Assembly: GCA_964432565.1 (NCBI GenBank)
Contig: CAYSOA010000036.1
Span: 1-21,706 of the forward strand
Direction of reading: 5' to 3'
From: CAIOHW01 sp964432565
GTDB lineage: Bacteria > Bdellovibrionota > UBA1018
Length of the DNA stretch: 21,706 bases
Shown in pieces: positions 13,317 through 21,533 of the stretch. How positions within the stretch are numbered: the first letter of the stretch is position 1; every line of letters starts with the position of its first letter. A program made the position numbers and the translations under genes. The notes below the pieces were generated by a model. That model was not told the DNA's origin. It saw nothing but the letters and a program-made list of their open reading frames with translations, and made no database searches.

Positions 13317-15719
13317 GTGAGTCGCAAGCAACAACGACGACTCCTGCGAACGCAGGCCGTTTCGTCGAACTTTCAAGCGAAGTTCATCCTTCTTGCGCCC
13401 GAAACTTCACTGCGGCATGAACGCTTCATGGTGGATTCGGAAGGCGACAAGAAGGCTCAGCGGGTGTCCACGTGGACCGGCCTTGATCCGCGCGAGGCAC
13501 GCAAGAGAAGGCGAGAGCGGGCAACGATCCTGCTTCTATCGTTCCTTTTTGTCCTGCTGACGGCAGTCGAGTTCCGGCTCACCCGGGTCTCCAATACGCT
13601 TCCGTTCGTCAACAGTATCTTCTTTTTCGGCCTGTTGAACATCAACCTGATCATCTTGATGGCCCTGGTCTGGCTGGTGTTTCGAAATATCGGAAAGGTT
13701 TTTCTCGAGAGGCGTCGAAAGGTCCTCGGCGCACGGCTCAAGACCAAGCTGGTCGCAGCCTTTCTGGGGTTCTCGCTGGTCCCCACGATCCTGCTCTTCA
13801 TCATTTCTGCGCTTTATATCAATACCAGCTTCGACAAGTGGTTCTCCCTGAAAGTCCAGAACACTCTTCAGTCTTCGCTTGAGATCAGCAGAGTCTTCTT
13901 TCGAAATGCCGAAGAGCAGTCGTTTCGCTTCGGAGAGCGCCTCGTCCCGGCCATCAAGGGAATGCGGGGGTCTGTCGCGGCCATCCGTTCCCATCTGGAG
14001 CACCAGCGAGAGCTTCTGGGGCTGGATGCACTCGAGTTCTATCCGGCCCCTCTCGAAGAGCGGATCGTGGTCCGACATCGTGGACGAGCCGGGCTTCCCG
14101 AGCACCTACCCAGGCTCGCAGTTGATGTCGTCGAGAAGGGGTTTTCGGGGGATCGGCTTTCGCTGGTGCAGCATCTCGGAGAAGGGGATCTGATCCGCTG
14201 CCTTGTTCCCGTGCCTGCAGTGGGTGGGTCGAGGTCTGGGGTGATCGTCATCAATACCTTCGTTCCCGTGAGCGTCGTGAACAAGGTCGATGAGATTTCG
14301 AACGTCATTGATGATTATCGTGACGTCAATCCTCTTCGCTACCCGATCAAGTCGACCTATTTTTTGATCCTCGTGATGATCACTCTGGTGATCATATTCG
14401 TGGCGATCTGGCTTGGGCTCTACCTTGCGAGGCAGTTGACGGTGCCGCTGGAAGAACTCGTACAGGGTGCCCACGAGGTGGGGGCCGGCAATCTGGATGT
14501 CTCGGTTCGGCAGGTCGGACACGATGAGATCGCCACATTGATCGAGTCCTTCAACCGTATGACGGATGATCTTCGAGAGAGTCGCCAGCGTTTACTTCAG
14601 ACCGGAGCCGATCTGGAGCGACGGCGTCGACAGCTGGAGACCGTTCTTTCCAGCATTGGGACGGGCGTTCTGGTGGTCGATGCCTCTGGCCACGTACTGC
14701 AGATCAATCGTGCGGCGGCGCAGCTTCTTGAGGTGGATGAGGTTGGCCTGCTGGGTGCCGCACCCCGCGATCGACTTTGGGAAAAACACCCGGTTCTGGT
14801 CGATGTGATCGAGAAGGGGCTCGCAGACCCTTTCCTGCGAAGGGATGCTGCAGACGACCGAATCCCCTGGATGGAGCAATGGACCTTCAAGAGTGCCCGA
14901 GACGATGCCCAAAGGACTCTGGCTGCGATCTCGACCCACCTTCCCGACGTTGCCGGCACCGGGGGGCTCGTGGTGGTGATCGATGATCTCACTCCCATTC
15001 TCAAGGTGCAGAGAGAGACCGCGTGGCGCGAGGTCGCCAGAAGAATCGCCCATGAGATCAAGAACCCCCTGACTCCGATCAAGCTGTCCGCCCAGAGGCT
15101 CCAGAGAAGATTGGGGGATATTCAGGGAAGGGATGGCGAGCTGCTGCAGGAATGCACTGAAACCATCATTCGACACACGGATGAGCTGAAGGAAATGGTG
15201 AACGAGTTCTCCAATTTTGCCCGCCTTCCGCAGATCAACCCCTCACTGAATGACCTAAACGAGGTTGCAAGGGAGGTGCTCGCCCTGTACCAGCAGGCAC
15301 ATCCCGGAATTCAATTCGACTTCGTCCCTGATGCGATGCTCCCCTCCTTCGATTTTGATCGGGATCAGATGAAGCGAGTGCTCATCAACCTGATGGATAA
15401 TTCGGTTTCTGCCCTTGCCGAAACTTCTTCGGTGGGCTCTCCGAGAATCACCATGTCTACCGGTCATGAACCGGATATCAGCATGGCGCGTCTCGTTTTT
15501 CGCGACAATGGTCCCGGCATCAATGACGACGTAAGAGAGAGGGTCTTCGAGCCCTATTTTTCCACGAAGCAGGAGGGTACGGGGTTGGGGCTCGCCATTG
15601 CCAAGCGTATCGTCAACGACCATCATGGAGTCATCCGCGTTGAAAGCGAGCGAGGGGGGGGCACCCAATTCCTGATTGAGTTGCCTACCTCGATCTGGCA
15701 AGGCTTGAGCCGGAGTTAA
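13317..15719 (+). CDS. ntrY: NtrY-like membrane sensor histidine kinase
   Basis: An 800-residue kinase with NtrY architecture. Membrane helices lie at about 69-88, 98-122, 144-168 and 348-371, with an extracytoplasmic loop of about 175 residues between the last two. Then follow HAMP (370-425), a PAS domain (435-560), the phosphoacceptor helix REVARRIAHEIKNPLTPIKL (His579), and the ATPase domain with N-box NLMDNSVSAL (Asn695), G1 RDNGPG (729-734), FSTK and G2 GTGLGLA (754-760). NtrY kinases partner NtrX; they affect nitrogen metabolism, redox response or envelope gene expression depending on species, so the signal is not known. The longest start is GTG at 13317 (weak GAG before it); ATG at 13428 would lose 37 non-membrane residues and is equally possible. 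It ends 1 nt before ntrX. Confidence 0.9.
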   Translation: MSRKQQRRLLRTQAVSSNFQAKFILLAPETSLRHERFMVDSEGDKKAQRVSTWTGLDPREARKRRRERATILLLSFLFVLLTAVEFRLTRVSNTLPFVNSIFFFGLLNINLIILMALVWLVFRNIGKVFLERRRKVLGARLKTKLVAAFLGFSLVPTILLFIISALYINTSFDKWFSLKVQNTLQSSLEISRVFFRNAEEQSFRFGERLVPAIKGMRGSVAAIRSHLEHQRELLGLDALEFYPAPLEERIVVRHRGRAGLPEHLPRLAVDVVEKGFSGDRLSLVQHLGEGDLIRCLVPVPAVGGSRSGVIVINTFVPVSVVNKVDEISNVIDDYRDVNPLRYPIKSTYFLILVMITLVIIFVAIWLGLYLARQLTVPLEELVQGAHEVGAGNLDVSVRQVGHDEIATLIESFNRMTDDLRESRQRLLQTGADLERRRRQLETVLSSIGTGVLVVDASGHVLQINRAAAQLLEVDEVGLLGAAPRDRLWEKHPVLVDVIEKGLADPFLRRDAADDRIPWMEQWTFKSARDDAQRTLAAISTHLPDVAGTGGLVVVIDDLTPILKVQRETAWREVARRIAHEIKNPLTPIKLSAQRLQRRLGDIQGRDGELLQECTETIIRHTDELKEMVNEFSNFARLPQINPSLNDLNEVAREVLALYQQAHPGIQFDFVPDAMLPSFDFDRDQMKRVLINLMDNSVSALAETSSVGSPRITMSTGHEPDISMARLVFRDNGPGINDDVRERVFEPYFSTKQEGTGLGLAIAKRIVNDHHGVIRVESERGGGTQFLIELPTSIWQGLSRS

Positions 15720-15720
15720 A

Positions 15721-17139
15721 ATGGCAAGGACAGTACTGATCATCGATGACGAGGCCGCCATTCGTCAGTCGCTTTCCGGCGCCTTGGTGGATGAGGGCTA
15801 TGAGGTTGCCGTGGCTGCCACCGGGTCTGAAGGCCTCGAGCGTATCCGGGGGTCTCGCCCGGATGCGGTATTGCTGGACATCTGGATGCCTGAAATGGAC
15901 GGCATCGAGGTCCTGAAGCAGATCAAGGCCGAATTCATCGATCTGCCGATCATCATGATGTCTGGACATGGTACGATCGAAACGGCTGTTCGGTCGACTA
16001 AGCTGGGTGCCTTTGACTTCATCGAAAAGCCCCTGTCGCTGGATCGCCTGCTCGTGGTTCTTCAGAATGCGGTGGTCGCGAATGAGCTGGCTCGAGAGAA
16101 TGCGGCACTTCGACGGCGAGTCGACCACCAAAGAGTGATCGTGGGGAACTCCTCGACGATCCTGCAGCTTCAGGATCTCATTCGCAGAGTTGCGCCGACA
16201 ACAGGTTCCGTTCTCATCACTGGCGAGAATGGAACAGGGAAGGAACTTGTTGCTCACGCCATTCATCAGCTCTCTTCGCGTTACCAGAAGCCCTTTGTGG
16301 CAGTGAATTGCGCGGCCATTCCGGAGGAATTGATCGAGAGCGAGCTTTTCGGACATGAGCGCGGCGCTTTCACAGGGGCGACTCAGCTGCGCCGCGGAAA
16401 GTTTGACATGGCCAACAGCGGTACGCTTTTTCTGGACGAAATCGGCGACATGTCGCTCAAAACGCAGGCCAAGGTCCTGAGAATTCTCCAGGAGCAGAGA
16501 TTTGAACGTGTTGGGGGAAGCCAGACCATTGAGGTGGATGTGCGAGTCGTGGCCGCCACGAACAAGGACTTGAAGGGTGAGATCCAGAAAGGCGCCTTTC
16601 GTGAGGATTTGTTCTACAGGCTGAACGTCATTCCCTTTCAAATTCCTCCCCTAAGAGAACGCGTCGGGGACATTCGTCTGCTGGCGGATCATTTCCTCAA
16701 GGAATTCTGTCGGGCCCATGGCCGTCCTGCTCGTCCCTTGTCCGCCGAGGCTGAGCGAGTACTGGAGAGCTATCCCTGGCCTGGCAATGTCCGAGAGCTT
16801 CGAAACTTCATTGAGAGAGTGGTTATTTTATCCGGCGAGCAGGAGGGTGCGGGGGCTGTCAGCGCCAACGAACTCCTGGTGCACCTCAAGAATGAAGTGG
16901 CATCGCCTGCCATGGAGGAGCTGACGCCAGGGGATGGTGGGGGTGGGGATTCCGTTGCCATTGATGGGGTTCGAAAACTTCGCGATGCCCGGCAAGAGTT
17001 TGAGAGGGAGTTCATTCTCAAAGTCTTGAAGGAACAGGATTGGAACATCTCCAGAACAGCCACCGTGCTCGGGATCGAGCGAAGCCATCTTCATCGAAAG
17101 ATCAAGTCCTTCGGAATTCGCATCCCGGGCGGCACCTGA
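15721..17139 (+). CDS. ntrX: NtrX/NtrC-type sigma54-dependent response regulator
   Basis: A 472-residue enhancer-binding protein. The receiver domain (1-120) has acidic pocket DDE (9-11), phosphoacceptor Asp53 in LLDIWMPEMDG, Ser81 and Lys103. The AAA+ domain (about 140-370) has Walker A GENGTGKE (168-175), the sigma54-contact loop GAFTGA (215-220), Walker B GTLFLDEIGD (234-243) and arginine-finger region FREDLFYRLNV. A Fis-type helix-turn-helix ends the protein (about 440-465: WNISRTATVLGIERSHLHRK). A glycine-rich linker (GDGGGGD, 404-410) precedes the DNA-binding part. It starts 1 nt after the ntrY stop, so the pair is translated together and should be one phosphorelay acting on RpoN promoters. 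The intact GAFTGA predicts true sigma54 activation, unlike some NtrX proteins that lack it. Confidence 0.92.
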   Translation: MARTVLIIDDEAAIRQSLSGALVDEGYEVAVAATGSEGLERIRGSRPDAVLLDIWMPEMDGIEVLKQIKAEFIDLPIIMMSGHGTIETAVRSTKLGAFDFIEKPLSLDRLLVVLQNAVVANELARENAALRRRVDHQRVIVGNSSTILQLQDLIRRVAPTTGSVLITGENGTGKELVAHAIHQLSSRYQKPFVAVNCAAIPEELIESELFGHERGAFTGATQLRRGKFDMANSGTLFLDEIGDMSLKTQAKVLRILQEQRFERVGGSQTIEVDVRVVAATNKDLKGEIQKGAFREDLFYRLNVIPFQIPPLRERVGDIRLLADHFLKEFCRAHGRPARPLSAEAERVLESYPWPGNVRELRNFIERVVILSGEQEGAGAVSANELLVHLKNEVASPAMEELTPGDGGGGDSVAIDGVRKLRDARQEFEREFILKVLKEQDWNISRTATVLGIERSHLHRKIKSFGIRIPGGT

Positions 17140-17163
17140 GAATCGCCCGGATTGCAGCCCGGG
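17124..17163 (+). promoter_or_regulatory. Competing GC hairpins in the ntrX-proS junction
   Basis: CCGGGCG (17125-17131) can pair with CGCCCGG (17144-17150), or CCCGGGC (17124-17130) with GCCCGGG (17157-17163), two mutually exclusive 7-bp stems. They cover the ntrX stop codon and the leader of proS. No U-tract follows. They could regulate proS or protect the ntrYX transcript; function is inferred only from pairing. Confidence 0.3.
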
Positions 17164-17187
17164 GACCTCTGTGCGATGAAAGGGGCC

Positions 17188-18672
17188 ATGGCTGAAAAGA
17201 TCACTCCGCGCTCCGAAGACTTCTCTCAATGGTATCAGGACATCGTCCTAAACGCCCGACTGGCCGACTACTCTCCCGTAAAGGGATGCATGGTCATCCG
17301 CCCCAACGGCTATTCCATCTGGGAGCGCATTCAGCAGGATCTCGACCGGCGAATTAAGAAGGCCGGAGTCCGAAACGCTTATTTCCCCGTATTCATCCCC
17401 GAGAGCTTCCTGAAGAAGGAGGCGGAGCATGTCGAAGGATTTGCCCCGCAATGCGCGGTGGTCACCTATGCGGGAGCAAAAGATCTCGAAGAGAAACTGG
17501 TGGTACGTCCCACCTCCGAAACGATCATCAATAGCATGTTCGCGAAGTGGATTCAGTCCTATCGGGACCTTCCCTTGATGATCAATCAATGGGCAAACGT
17601 GGTGAGGTGGGAAATGCGAACTCGCCTCTTCCTGCGTACAACCGAGTTCCTCTGGCAGGAGGGGCATACCTGTCATGCCACTGCCGACGAAGCCGAGAGC
17701 ATGACGAGGCAGATGCTCAAGGTTTATACGGAATTCGCCGAGGAAGTGCTGGCCATGCCCGTTGTTCCGGGGCTCAAGTCCGAAAGTGAGAAGTTTGCGG
17801 GAGCGCTTCGGACCTACTCGATCGAAGCCATGATGCAGGACAAGAAGGCTCTCCAGGCAGGAACCTCTCACAATCTCTCAACGAACTTCGCCAATGCTTT
17901 CGAAACCAAATTTCTCGATAGCGACGGGAAGCAGAAGCTGGTCCATCAAACGAGCTGGGGCGTGTCGACACGCCTGATCGGTGGCATGATCATGACTCAT
18001 TCCGACGATAAGGGTCTCGTGCTTCCTCCCCGGTTGGCTTCCATCCATGTGGTGATCGTTCCCATTATGGCCAAAGTCGAGACCAAGGCACGAGTGCTCG
18101 AGGCGGCTGACACGCTTGCTCAGGCAATCACTGCTGCTTCGGACTCGGCCGCCCTGCCCTACGAAATCGGGGTGGTCGTCGATAGGGATGAGTCCAAACA
18201 GCCGGGCTGGAAGTTTTTTGAGCATGAGATGACGGGAACGCCCATTCGCATCGAGATCGGACCTCGTGACCTCGAGAAATCGACGGCCGTCGTGGTTCGG
18301 CGTGACGTAGGCAAGAAGGAGTTCATCGCGATCGACGAGATTCCAGCGTGGGTCGCCCGAAATCTTGACGCCATGCAGAGTGAGCTTCTTGACAAGGCTC
18401 GTGCATTCCGTGACGCGAACACATTCGAGCTGCCTGCTGGAACCGCCGGCTATGCCGAATTCAAATCCCGGATCGAGGCCGGAGGGCTGTTCATGGCCCC
18501 CTGGTGCCAGAGCCGGGACTGTGAGGCAAAGGTCAAGGAAGAAACCAAGGCGACCATTCGCTGCCTGCCGTTGGACAATGAGTGTCAGCCCATTGCAGAA
18601 GAGGGTAGGGGCTGCATGGTCTGCGGTAAGACTGACGGGACCGTTCGCACTGTCTTTGCACGGGCTTACTGA
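17188..18672 (+). CDS. proS: Prolyl-tRNA synthetase, archaeal/eukaryote-type
   Basis: ProS charges tRNA-Pro. The 494-residue product is the compact form without the bacterial editing insertion: SEDFSQWYQDIVLNARLADY at the start, YSIWERIQQDLDRRIKKAGV motif 1, RPTSET (about residue 110), motif 2 region LRTTEFLWQEGHTCH, motif 3 region WGVSTRLIGGMIMTHSDDKGL, an anticodon-binding domain (from about 285, LASIHVVIVPI), and a C-terminal zinc-like domain with CQSRDC, IRCLP and CMVCG ending in the typical terminal Tyr. Starts are uncertain: ATG 17188 best fits the family beginning (AEKITPRSEDFSQWY), with AAAGG 4 nt above; ATG 17176 and TTG 17152 are in frame. The pyrF ATG follows its stop directly. This type occurs in several bacterial phyla. 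Confidence 0.95.
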   Translation: MAEKITPRSEDFSQWYQDIVLNARLADYSPVKGCMVIRPNGYSIWERIQQDLDRRIKKAGVRNAYFPVFIPESFLKKEAEHVEGFAPQCAVVTYAGAKDLEEKLVVRPTSETIINSMFAKWIQSYRDLPLMINQWANVVRWEMRTRLFLRTTEFLWQEGHTCHATADEAESMTRQMLKVYTEFAEEVLAMPVVPGLKSESEKFAGALRTYSIEAMMQDKKALQAGTSHNLSTNFANAFETKFLDSDGKQKLVHQTSWGVSTRLIGGMIMTHSDDKGLVLPPRLASIHVVIVPIMAKVETKARVLEAADTLAQAITAASDSAALPYEIGVVVDRDESKQPGWKFFEHEMTGTPIRIEIGPRDLEKSTAVVVRRDVGKKEFIAIDEIPAWVARNLDAMQSELLDKARAFRDANTFELPAGTAGYAEFKSRIEAGGLFMAPWCQSRDCEAKVKEETKATIRCLPLDNECQPIAEEGRGCMVCGKTDGTVRTVFARAY

Positions 18673-19470
18673 ATGCCCCTGATCACACCGAACTCCAATC
18701 CAGCCAGAACCGAACTGATCGTCGCGCTTGATTTTGCCCGTGAGGATCAGGCGTGGGCCGTTGTTCGCGCATTGGATGGGCTAAATGTGATCTTCAAGGT
18801 CGGTCTCGAGCTCTTCTCTGCTGCGGGGCCTCAATTCATTCGTGAACTGGTCCACCAGAAGAAGCGCGTTTTTCTCGATCTCAAGTTCCACGACATCCCG
18901 AACACTGTAGCCAAGGCATCGCTTCAGGCCGCCATGCTTCATGTTGAAATGTTTACCCTCCATCTTGCAGGGGGGGGCGCTATGATCCACGCCGTGCGTG
19001 ACGCTCTGGCAGAGATTGAGAGCCTCAGGCCCCGGGTTCTGGGAGTGAGCGTGCTGACGTCGTTCGATGACCTGCGGTGGGCGGAGGTTGCTAGAGCCGT
19101 TTCCGGGCACGGAAGCGACGCGCATGACGCGGTAGTGCGACTGGTGGACACGTTCGCTAGTGAGGGGATTGACGGGGTGGTGTGCTCGGCTCACGAGCTC
19201 GAAGAGTTGCAGCGTTCCCATCCTTCACTCTATACGGTCGTTCCGGGAATTCGAATGGACTCGGTGGCCGGCGATGATCAGGCCCGAACGATGACCCCGA
19301 GAGAGGCCGCCCGGGCGGGAGCCTCGGCGATCGTCATGGGGCGTCCCATCACTCGGGCAGATTCACCACGAAGTGTCGTTGAGGCCGTACTTCAGGAGCT
19401 TGAGCAGGAAAGGGCGTCCTCTATGGGCCTTCAGGGCTCCGGTCCGAAGTCAGCAAGGGGCCGACCCTAG
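18673..19470 (+). CDS. pyrF: Orotidine 5'-phosphate decarboxylase, group I
   Basis: PyrF makes UMP from OMP, the last step of de novo pyrimidine synthesis. Its 265 residues form one TIM barrel: IVALDFA (Asp20), FKVGLELF (Lys42), the catalytic DLKFHDIPNTV (Asp69, Lys71, Asp74), LAGGGAMI, GVVCSAHE, VVPGIRMD and IVMGRPITRA (phosphate site). About 20 extra C-terminal residues rich in Ser/Gly/Arg exceed the usual 230-245. Its ATG abuts the proS stop (TGAATG) with little Shine-Dalgarno, so it probably relies on re-initiation. The other pyrimidine gene, pyrD, lies 6 kb upstream rather than adjacent. Confidence 0.95.
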   Translation: MPLITPNSNPARTELIVALDFAREDQAWAVVRALDGLNVIFKVGLELFSAAGPQFIRELVHQKKRVFLDLKFHDIPNTVAKASLQAAMLHVEMFTLHLAGGGAMIHAVRDALAEIESLRPRVLGVSVLTSFDDLRWAEVARAVSGHGSDAHDAVVRLVDTFASEGIDGVVCSAHELEELQRSHPSLYTVVPGIRMDSVAGDDQARTMTPREAARAGASAIVMGRPITRADSPRSVVEAVLQELEQERASSMGLQGSGPKSARGRP

Positions 19471-19481
19471 CAAAGTTTTCG

Positions 19482-19491
19482 GGCGTACGCC
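19482..19491. repeat. Perfect 10-bp palindrome between pyrF and rlmB-like gene
   Basis: GGCGTACGCC lies in the 47-bp gap. A TATAAG sequence (19504-19509) follows, ending 8 nt before the methyltransferase ATG. It could be a -10 for a near-leaderless transcript; no matching -35 was found. The role of the palindrome is unknown. Confidence 0.3.
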
Positions 19492-19517
19492 TCTAATGCA
19501 GCGTATAAGCTCGAGAC

Positions 19518-20300
19518 ATGCTGACTCTCAAGAATCCTCACAGTGTTCTGGCGGCCCTTCGTGAGCGCCCTCAAGATGTCCTCGAAATTCGGCTCTCCCA
19601 AGTGCGCGAGTCTCGCGAAGCGGAGGAAGGTTCAGATCCGTGGTCGCGGGTGGTAGCCTTGGCGAGAAAAAGTCGAGTTCGTGTCGTGGCGGCCCCCGTA
19701 AAGCCCGTTCGCCCCGAGAGTCGTAACGGAGGGCGCCGGTCGAACGAGATTCGTGCTGACGACGGCAGAACATCGAGCACTGAGGCTCTCGTTCGAGAGC
19801 GAGTTCCCCGAGCGATCGAAGAGCTGCTGCCGTCAGAAGAGGGCGCCCCGGAGTCCGGGGGGCTTTGGATTGCACTCGATCAACTTCAGGATCCCCACAA
19901 TGTGGGGTCGATCTTCAGAACTGCCGCATTTTTCGGGGTTCGAGGCGTGATCATGACTCAGGATCGCTCGGCCGCTCTGTCTTCGACCGTCTACGATGTG
20001 GCTTCAGGTGGAGTCGAATCCGTCCCGTTTGCGGTGGTGCCGAACCTTCAGCGCGCTTTCGAGCTATCGCGCGACCGAGGATTGTGGATTCTGGGGACAT
20101 CGGAGCATGCCGAGCAATCCTGGAGAACCGTTGAAAAGGACCGCAAGTGGCTTCTGGTTCTCGGAAATGAAGAAAAGGGAATGCGCCGGCTGACTGCGGA
20201 GTCCTGTGACATGGTTTGCTCCATCCCGCCCGTAGGTGAGGGGGTGACGTCGCTCAATGTGTCCGTCGCGGCAGGTGTCCTTATTTCGAAACTGGCCTGA
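19518..20300 (+). CDS. rlmB: RlmB/TrmH-family 2'-O-ribose RNA methyltransferase (SPOUT)
   Basis: A 260-residue SPOUT methyltransferase that probably methylates the 2'-OH of a 23S rRNA guanosine (G2251 in E. coli RlmB). The knotted domain shows all three motifs: DPHNVGSIFRTAAFFG (125-140), LVLGNEEKGMRRL (214-225) and IPPVGEGVTSLNVSVAAGVLI (from 236). The N-terminal substrate-binding region (1-60: KNPHSVLAALRERPQDVLEI) resembles RlmB, followed by about 35 low-complexity Arg/Ser/Glu residues that are unlike the family and probably a flexible linker. TrmH or another SpoU paralogue remains possible. The upstream Shine-Dalgarno is weak (GAG before AC-ATG). Its last 20 bp overlap the convergent amidotransferase gene. 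Confidence 0.87.
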   Translation: MLTLKNPHSVLAALRERPQDVLEIRLSQVRESREAEEGSDPWSRVVALARKSRVRVVAAPVKPVRPESRNGGRRSNEIRADDGRTSSTEALVRERVPRAIEELLPSEEGAPESGGLWIALDQLQDPHNVGSIFRTAAFFGVRGVIMTQDRSAALSSTVYDVASGGVESVPFAVVPNLQRAFELSRDRGLWILGTSEHAEQSWRTVEKDRKWLLVLGNEEKGMRRLTAESCDMVCSIPPVGEGVTSLNVSVAAGVLISKLA

Positions 20301-21270
20301 TCTGTCTGATGTCGGCAATCCGAATGGGCCAGACGAGGTGGTCTTCTCCTCTAATGACAATGAAGTTCTCGTCAGAGATGTTGAGAAGTCTTTCTATGAG
20401 TCCTCGAATCGCAAACGGCGCACCATCCGTGCTCGTGATTTCCACTTCGACTGGCACCTTGAGCTGATGCCACATCGTGATCCCATCAGTGGAGACCGCG
20501 CCTCTCGAGGAAGTTGAGTGCCTTTCTTGCCGAAAGAGTGTTGAAAAAGCAGTGATCAGGGGGATGCTGTTCAGCTCAGCCTCAGTGGCCAACAGGAGTT
20601 GGGTTCGCGAATCCTGCACGAACTCGTCTCCATGCTGCGCACGAATCTGTTCAATCTCCTCGTCGAAGTCATCGAAAGACATCCACTCCGCGAGAAGCTG
20701 GTGGTCCGCTTCAGGGTGAAACTGCAGTCCGTAAGTGTGCGCGTTGAGCCGATATGCCTGCCGTTCGCACGCGGATGACCGCGCAAGCAGTGTAGCGCCC
20801 TGCGGGACCTCGAAGGTTTCAAAGTGATAGTGATAAACCGTCGGACGTTCGGCTGCAGCCGAGAAGATGGGGTCGCCTCTCCCTTCAGGGGTCAGCTCCA
20901 GCGGATGCCACCCTACCTCGGCTCTGGGGTTGGCGTAAACTCGCTTCCCGAGGGCCCGTGCGAGCAGCTGTCCGCCTAGACAGATTCCAAGGATCGGCAC
21001 GTCGGCCTCGAGACAGTCCTGTAAAAGCTGGATTTCATGCCGGATCCAGGGGTGATCGAGCTCGTCATTAGAGCTCATGGGCCCGCCCAGTGAAATCATC
21101 CCACGAATTCGACTAGCCTGAGGGAACGAGTCCCCCCGGTAGGGATGGATCCACTGAATGGGAATCCGCTGGGCGGCCAGCACGCGACGCAGGGCCGCCG
21201 GGTGTTCGTGCGGGGCGTGCTGAACTATCAGAACAGGTCCAGCGTCCGGTCTGGTTCTTCTTTGGGTCAC
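20281..21270 (-). CDS. Class I glutamine amidotransferase-like protein with extra C-terminal region
   Basis: The 329-residue product begins with a class I glutaminase domain (1-245) of the stand-alone GMP-synthase-subunit-like type: ISLGGPMSS (59-67), nucleophile elbow ILGICLGGQLLARALG (Cys97), and LQFHPEAD with His185 and Glu187, so the triad is complete. The partner or substrate is unknown; family members include GuaA-like, gamma-glutamyl hydrolase-like and unassigned proteins. About 70 residues at the end (from about 260: VPVEVEITSTDG, then FIVIRGEDHLVWPIRIADIRQI) are strand-rich and not part of the glutaminase. GTG at 21270 is chosen; the open frame runs further upstream but only as antisense of tRNA-Thr. 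No clear Shine-Dalgarno is seen. It converges on the rlmB-like gene with a 20-bp overlap and diverges from the tRNA cluster. Confidence 0.82.
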   Translation of the reverse strand: MTQRRTRPDAGPVLIVQHAPHEHPAALRRVLAAQRIPIQWIHPYRGDSFPQASRIRGMISLGGPMSSNDELDHPWIRHEIQLLQDCLEADVPILGICLGGQLLARALGKRVYANPRAEVGWHPLELTPEGRGDPIFSAAAERPTVYHYHFETFEVPQGATLLARSSACERQAYRLNAHTYGLQFHPEADHQLLAEWMSFDDFDEEIEQIRAQHGDEFVQDSRTQLLLATEAELNSIPLITAFSTLFRQERHSTSSRGAVSTDGITMWHQLKVPVEVEITSTDGAPFAIRGLIERLLNISDENFIVIRGEDHLVWPIRIADIRQIRPVSK

Positions 21271-21289
21271 GACGCAGTTTTGTAACCCA

Positions 21290-21318
21290 TTGACATTTCC
21301 GGGGAAAGGTGGAATTTT
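21290..21318 (+). promoter_or_regulatory. Candidate promoter for the tRNA cluster
   Basis: A perfect -35 TTGACA (21290-21295) stands 17 bp above a weak -10 AATTTT (21313-21318), followed by a GC-rich stretch CGGCGGC like the discriminators of stringently controlled stable-RNA promoters. It would give a leader of about 25 nt before tRNA-Thr. The -10 is poor, so the call rests mainly on the -35 and position. Confidence 0.4.
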
Positions 21319-21350
21319 TCGGCGGCTATCGCTTCTTCTAAAAGTGGTGT

Positions 21351-21426
21351 GCTGGAGTAGCTCAGTTGGTAGAGCAGCGGTTTTGTAAACCGCAGGTCGT
21401 GGGTTCGAGTCCCTTCTCCAGCTCCA
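21351..21426 (+). tRNA. tRNA-Thr (anticodon TGT)
   Basis: Full cloverleaf of 76 nt: acceptor GCTGGAG/CTCCAGC, D-arm GCTC/GAGC, anticodon stem GCGGT/ACCGC with loop TTTGTAA (anticodon TGT, reading ACA), T-loop TTCGAGT, discriminator T and an encoded CCA. The T-stem (GTGGG/CCCTT) has a G-T pair and one T-T mismatch. First gene of the cluster. Confidence 0.95.
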
Positions 21427-21455
21427 CATTTCTGTAGGAATGCTTTTGTTTTTTT
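21427..21455 (+). terminator. Weak hairpin with T-tract after tRNA-Thr
   Basis: CATTTC (21427-21432) and GGAATG (21437-21442) pair over 6 bp with one G-U, followed by CTTTTG and seven Ts. It resembles a weak intrinsic terminator or attenuator directly after the CCA end. It could also be only a processing spacer. Confidence 0.35.
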
Positions 21456-21461
21456 CTTTGA

Positions 21462-21533
21462 TTGACAAGAGGTGGTGGCGTCGGTGAGAAGAGGGACCCT
21501 AAGTTAGGGCAGGTTTTTCACTTTGGTTGATTT
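21462..21533 (+). other. Spacer with second TTGACA and a short hairpin before tRNA-Tyr
   Basis: The spacer contains another TTGACA (21462-21467) but no recognisable -10 at 16-18 bp. It also holds a 5-bp inverted repeat CCCTA/TAGGG (loop AGT) followed after a few bases by TTTTT. It could carry an internal promoter or a processing signal; neither is established. Confidence 0.25.

Noticed and set aside
15685..16641. 318-residue minus-strand frame
   Set aside because: Antisense shadow of the unambiguous ntrX gene, a common effect of GC-rich codon use.
21271..21468. N-terminal extension of the amidotransferase frame up to an ATG at 21468
   Set aside because: The extra residues are the antisense translation of tRNA-Thr (the familiar DSNPRPAVYKTAALPTEL artefact), so the protein must start downstream.
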